Positions 58,523-64,000 of a stretch of 64,000 bases of DNA are shown here, in pieces. A program made the translations under genes and the position numbers. A model generated the notes under the pieces. It was not told where the DNA came from and ran no database searches. It worked only from the letters and a program-made list of their open reading frames with translations. Each line of letters opens with the position of its first letter. Position 1 is the first letter of the stretch. The stretch is from Argopecten irradians (taxonomy: Eukaryota; Mollusca; Bivalvia; Pectinida; Pectinidae), in NCBI RefSeq assembly GCF_041381155.1, contig NC_091146.1, positions 32,785,328-32,849,327 of the forward strand, written 5' to 3'.

Positions 58523-59525
58523 TCAATTCAATTCTTTTATTTTTCCTTAAGTTTACAACTTATTGGAATTGTGCAAAATACGCACATCTACATATATATT
58601 CAATCATATAGTAATTAGTACAATATCATAGACAAGTTACAACTGTACTATACATTGAAATCAAGATGTGTATATATAAAGGCTACATAACTTACAGGTT
58701 AAGTATACAGCACTAAAATAGCTATACTGAAATTATTGGAGGCGGGATCGTATTTTCATGGCCTCAAATATAAATTTGGCTAATTTACGTAGATCAAGTA
58801 TATTTTCGCAACATAATAATTGAATCTCAAATGTTGCTGACTTTGGTCAAATTGCAACCAGGGCACATTCTTTATTTTCTCTAGCAGTATCGGTATATCT
58901 GCCCGTTTCGATGGCCAAATTATGAGCAGATAGACGAAATTTAGATAAAACAATTCGGAATTTAGGAGGTATATATTTGGTCAAATAGTATTGTATAGTA
59001 AAATGATTCACAATATGCTTATATAATATACATTTTGATGAGGAATCCAATAAGCCTCTCAAATGTTGCTGACTTTGGTCAAATAGTCGTTGCTTTATCA
59101 AACATATTATATGTATATGGTTATACAGATAGTGATGATTCCATACATTACCAAAACCGATAGAAAAAAGAAAATGTTTAACATGGTTTATCCAATTGAA
59201 ACAATTACCAGTGTTGCTATTACTTAAATATAAAAGAGCGGAATTCAAAATACAGTTATTTGAGACCATTAATTTAAGCCAATACGTTATCATTCTATAC
59301 TTCCTTAAATATCATAATGGATACCGGCCTAATTCAAAATATACCATGGCGTTACAAGTGGATATCTTAACTTTTAGGATCTTTTTACAAAATGATAAGT
59401 GATTTTTTTCTATATTACACCCTTTCGATGATCCCCACACCTCGCAAGCATAATGCACATTGCTAGAAACATACGTGTCAAATAAACGTAGCAAGGTTTC
59501 AAAATTTAAATATAAATATAGATAG
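58523..59525 (-). mobile_element. LINE 3' fragment in the right arm, minus strand
   Basis: Frames 59494-59312 (FDTYVSSNVHYACEVWGSSK and SFCKKILKVKISTCNAM) and 59293-58847 encode the same C-terminal region as 48480-49546. A frameshift separates them near 59300. The knuckle is altered to NKECALVAI by a local rearrangement. Dead copy. Confidence 0.85.
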
Positions 59526-60964
59526 ATATATAACTAGAAATTGTCATAGACAATATGGCGGGCTTTTCACTATATTTAGTTTATAATACGGTCATTGCCA
59601 GGTAAGTTAAGAACTAGGTAATGCATGGGTTTTGAAGTTGTAACCAATAAATGACCTTGACTTTCAGCCCTGAATAAAAGTGTTTTAGTGAAGATCTGCA
59701 TGATGTTTGATCAGCCGAAGAGAATTCGTTCGAGCAAATGATAACGAGATCGAATGCGCCTTAACGTCATCTGACTTGCGGTGTTGTTAAGTATATATAC
59801 CCCGGTATGTATATTTAAACTCTGGACCCCTGTGACCTTGAACGTATGAAGACTCTTGTCATTTTGGTTATTGTTGAGTCATTTAAAGATTTGAACAAGC
59901 AGATTAACCTCTGTCTCAAAAACAAATATGAAATAAAATGGAGACTACGACTTCAAATTTGACCCGAACTTCAAACCGGAAGTTGACATTTGATGGTGGG
60001 CTGTTCAAATCGCCCTGCGTCCGTGGTCCGTTGTCCGTCCGTCCGTCCGTCCGTCCGTAAACAATCCTTGTTATCGCTATTTCTCAGAAAGTACTGAAGG
60101 GATCTTTCTCAAATTTCATGTGTAGGTTCCCCTTAGTCCCTAGTTTTGCATATTGCATTTTGGGACCAATCGGAAAACAACATGGCCGACAGGCGGCCAT
60201 TTTGGACTTTGTCATTTGAAGTTTCTTATCGTTATTTCTCAGAAAGTACTAAAGGGATCTTTCTGAAATTTCATGTGTAGGTTCCCCTTGGTCCCTAGTT
60301 ATGCATATTGCATTTTGGGACCATTCGGAAAACAGCATGGCCGACAGGTGGAGGAAACAGGGAAAGAAGGAAAAGCAGAGGAAAGATCAGTCTTACAAAG
60401 ATCCAATAAAGTTCACTCAATGTTGGGCGCCAAGATCCCTCTGGGATCTCTTGTTATAACAAGTTATTATTAGAAAAACATTGCCCTGTAGATTATCTTC
60501 AAATAACATACATGTATTTGCATGGACGCTGTAAAACCAACGATAAGTTAGTTATGACCATTTAAAAAATTTCTTTATGATTTGTGTATTTGACTCCTGT
60601 GAACTTGAATATGGGTCAAGGTCAATCCTAGTATCTGACTTTATAGCCCATCCCCTGGACATCTTATATATGAAATATGAAGATCCTCGACCTTACAGAA
60701 CTTCAGGAGAAAAGTTTTCAAGTTAATTGTTAAAAACAGTACCTTTAACATTTGACCCTTACCGAAAACCAGAAGTTGCCATTTTTTGTAATAAAATGTA
60801 GAGAGAAAAAGTTTACGCTTAAGATTATCTGCAAAAAATATTATTGGATGAAATCTGTGAAAAGAACTGTTAGTAAATTATAAGCATTTTTAAATTTTAA
60901 GATATGACGTCATAGCGGCCATTTTGTTTTTTCGATGAAGATGAAAATCATATCAAACGTTAGA
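58523..60964 (-). repeat. Inverted duplication, right arm (about 2.45 kb)
   Basis: Reverse complement of 47043-49546, differing at scattered positions and by small indels. It contains the LINE C-terminal fragment (minus-strand frame 59293-58847) with an extra 29-bp repeated TCTCAAATGTTGCTGACTTT piece near 58826, then the GGCGCCC repeat and the outer non-coding repeat. Confidence 0.92.
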
Positions 60965-61113
60965 TCTCTTAACATTTAGGATCTTCTTACAAAAGGATAA
61001 GTGAATTTTTTCTATATCAAATCCAAAGCAATAACTTTTAAAACAGAAGATCTCATAGCTGTAACAGTTTTGGTTTTTAAATATGATATCTGAAGATGAT
61101 GAATAATGTACAG

Positions 61114-61149
<36 letters not shown>

Positions 61150-63043
61150 ATGTCGGTTTTCTTTTCAGAACCTGCTAGCCTGCTTTTTAATTAATATGTT
61201 TCACACATTTTATCATTGTTGTCATTTAAACTTAAACAAACAAACAAACTAAACAAAAACAAAACAAATAATCAAACTAATTCAATATCCACAAGGCTGG
61301 ACAAAACAGATGGTACCCTCATAGTTACCCCACTATTATAAGTATATGTGTACTCCACGACCATATAGACTGTGTCTGTCCGAAAACGAAGTGTACTGCT
61401 TCTTAATTTAACGAAATGTTTCTCTGTAACAAACAATTTATAAAGGTAAGTGTATAATGTATGGAATGTTAGTTTTAAGGCATTCCTCATTAAACAACAG
61501 TACTATTTAATCTTGTATTCAATCAGTGTTGTGTTGTATAGATATAATTATACAAAGTTTAAATTAATGTCATGTGTTCTTCTCTATTTTGTCATTAAAT
61601 GTTTTGCTTATCTTATCTACGATCATGATTTATTTTGACATTATTAAAAGTTAATGTAATTTAAAAGTACAAATTTGTAATTATAGTATATATTATTCTT
61701 TGTCTACATTTAATCGAAATAACTAAGTTTGTATTTTTAATTTGACCATAAAAGTTGACAATTCTTACCCATTGAATGTTTTTAAGAAAAGAAACGTATG
61801 GTTTTTATATTTAAGGAAACTACAGCCTTTTTGGTTAGGAACATTACAGTTTTGGTAGCAGAGGAGGAGGTTATATCTCTTAAAACCGGTTCCAGGTAAG
61901 ATGGACTTTTAGGATCGTTCAGTTATAATGACTCATGGTAATTATAACGGCTCGTGTGTAGTACTATTGTGCTTTTGTTGGGCTCTATTCAGTGTTTTTT
62001 GTTTTGTTCAGTTATACGTAAATGTCTACGAGTAGTACGATTGTGCGTTAGCTATGCTCTATACAATAGTATTTTTATCGTTCCGTTATAATGACTCCTA
62101 TACGTAAATTACACAAGCTTATGTGTAGTACAATTGTGTTTTTATGCTGTTGTTATATTGTTGTTGTCTGCTTGTTAATTTGTCTAAAGCTTAACACTAC
62201 CTATTTTGTCATTGGTTATTAGTTTTCGAAAATGTACTACCGTTTGAAAATTTGCTGTCACTTGCTTCCGAATGGGTTGCTTGGTAAGTATAAATGTTTG
62301 CAATCATAACAAAACCAGTGCTTTATTTACAGAAATAATAGTAACTCGCTTTAAGGGCTTACTTATAAAAAAGTTTTTGATTTATTTTGGCAAATTAATT
62401 TATATATACGGACATAGAAAAGCACAGCTCACCAATTGCAATATACACATATACTAGTTCAACACAATGTTTTCAAAGACAAATGTTTACTGACGGAATA
62501 CTATAGTACCTGATATCGATATATTCTTTTAATATTTTATTCCGTTACCGCCCCAGATCGTATGTACACAATTGACGATATTGTTAATGTATAGTGTAAA
62601 CGATTTTGAATTGTACAAAAGCTAGAGTCCATAGCCATCTGGACTATTGTCTTGTCTATGCATTCACTCTGTGTCAGCATAGGTTAAATGTATGGTGCAA
62701 ATTGCTTTTATCAGTTACAATGAGCATTGGCTCCTGACTTACTATATAGGTTATATGTGCTGGGTATTGATAACCATCTTAAGAGAGACAATTGAGTTCT
62801 TTTTTTTTTCTTTTTTTTTTGTAATTTCAAAAGTCCCAATAGACCGAATCATACTTAATGATTTTAGAGCGCAATTTGTTGCATTCTGTTATTGTAAACA
62901 AACAACAATGATTTATCCCTTTAAGTTGGCATATGATTACTATGTTGTGTTGGAAAGAATTTGAAAAGAGAAAACCCAGGTCTCTCTTTAATGTATTCAC
63001 AGATACAACGCATATTAAAATATCATACATAAGAATGTTTTTT
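60965..63043. other. Non-coding spacer
   Basis: Includes a partial LINE end (TTAACATTTAGGATCTTCTT at 60968), an (AT)n tract at 61116-61146 and a poly-T tract near 62793-62820. Several small open frames lack splice context. No gene supported. Confidence 0.45.
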
Positions 63044-63255
63044 GACCACGGTGAGTGATCAAGACGTCTCGACATATTACCACAAGTCCTATACCTGAGG
63101 GTTTCGTGTTTGAATCCCATGTGGTTTAGTTGGCAGATACTGACTGCTGGTCGTTGGTTTTTCTCTGGATATTCCGGCTTTCCTCCACCAACCATAAACT
63201 GTCACGACATGACCCTGGGTGTTAATAGGCCATTAAACTAATAAAACCAAATGAC
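63044..63255 (+). mobile_element. tRNA-derived SINE, full length
   Basis: The tRNA-like head has a B-box-like GTTTCGTGTTTGAATCCCAT (63101-63120). The body has GACTGCTGGTCGTTGGTTTT, CTTTCCTCCACC, CATGACCCTGGGTGTTAATA and GGCCATTAAACTAATAAAAC. Same family as 28488 and 27438. Confidence 0.85.
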
Positions 63256-63748
63256 CCCATAAGCCTGCTTCTTGACGACGGTGAACGGTCAGTAAAGAGG
63301 TCTTACCACTAACCAACCATCCATAGCTCTCATAACCTATGACCCAGCGTTTGTTTGTTTGCTTATATGATAAATGTAGGTCCTATTAACAGCCATGGGC
63401 ATTTAATAATATGCATGCGTTGTGGTACGTGTGTGAAATGTGTGGTGCGTGTATTCTGTAAACCAACTTTCTTTTGCGTGCGATTTCTTTCTGCGAATTT
63501 CGTCACAAGGTAAATTTCTGAATTTTGCGATATGGTAAATTCGGGAAAGTCTATATCTGCGAATCGTTATCTTCCACAATTCTTGTTTGCACAATTGAAT
63601 TCCAAGTCGCAAAATTTAGTTGGTTTACAGTGTTTGTGTTGTGTCTTCTTGTGATAGAGGAACTCTTGCCCTTTTTATAGTGCTATCCCATAGGGCAAAT
63701 TGACCCAGCGTCAGAGTGCTTTTTGAATCCATATTTTGGTTCTAAGAC

Positions 63749-63823
63749 ATGGAGAGTAAAGACGTTATGGAATTGAAAGAAGAACACCCGGATGTAGACG
63801 GAACTGTCCATAAGGACCCGCCG
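63749..63823 (+). CDS. Possible first coding exon, unidentified
   Basis: GACATGG start context, then MESKDVMELKEEHPDVDGTV and HKDPP, 25 codons in phase 0, ending CCG|GTACGT. The protein piece is acidic and hydrophilic, like a cytosolic N-terminus. The window ends 177 bp later, before another exon. Family unknown. Confidence 0.4.
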
Positions 63824-64000
63824 GTACGTAAATTAAAGTGAAATTAAGTGAAGTATTTATTAAACATTAACTTGAATAGCTTATGTTATGGATATGTAAC
63901 AGAACTGAGTGTACAAGCTGTTTATGATGAGAGTACAGTGATATTTGTGTGTTATATTTGTGGTTGGATACCGCGAGAAAATACACCAAACCAAATCAAA

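Overview
The window is nuclear DNA from an animal, most likely a bivalve mollusc (inference). It is AT-rich and intron-rich, and it is crowded with repeats of the kind seen in oysters, scallops and clams: terminal-hairpin elements ending in GGCCCTCTGGGCCTCTTG, small palindromic elements, tRNA-derived SINEs and broken non-LTR retrotransposons. No operons, bacterial genes, rRNA or CRISPR arrays are seen. Only two genes can be read with confidence. They lie head to head near 20-22 kb, and both were assembled from GT-AG junctions with matching codon phase at every junction.

Layout. 1-792 is the end of a tandem-repeat element. 1199-1430 is a 72-bp tandem repeat. 2.5-6.6 kb is mostly non-coding, with palindromic elements. 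6717-8730 and 10953-12089 are two arrays of one 20-bp satellite. Between them sit a dead LINE 3' end, inserted into a duplicated 87-bp segment, and a long palindrome. 12.2-14.7 kb holds more inverted-repeat elements. 14853-19868 (minus strand) is a GH20 beta-N-acetylhexosaminidase/chitobiase-type gene with seven exons recovered. Its N-terminal part was not found. 22672-40017 (plus strand) is a complete 19-exon gene for a PWWP plus integrase-binding-domain (IBD) chromatin protein of the LEDGF/HRP2 family, predicted at 1098 residues. 42.6-49.5 kb and 58.3-61 kb are repeat complexes that include an inverted duplication of about 2.45 kb. 53.6-56.7 kb holds two broken LINEs in minus orientation. 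Short possible first exons were noted at 5068, 53074 and 63749, with low confidence.

The most unusual pattern concerns splicing. Four introns carry a tandem array that begins at, or about 10 nt before, the 5' splice site, so that copies of the donor are repeated downstream. A fifth intron carries copies of its 3' splice site. In two cases the unit is a multiple of three (24 and 39 bp) and the first extension or extensions are open in frame, so use of a repeat donor would add short peptide cassettes to the PWWP/IBD protein. In intron 18 the array is made of 47-bp units, each beginning GTACGT and ending TTTTCAG or nearly so, which resembles a row of mini-introns or recursive splice sites. No RNA data were available, so use of these sites is untested.

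The two genes do not form one pathway. One enzyme trims terminal GlcNAc/GalNAc from chitin oligomers or glycans outside the nucleus. The other reads methylated H3K36 chromatin and tethers partners through its IBD.
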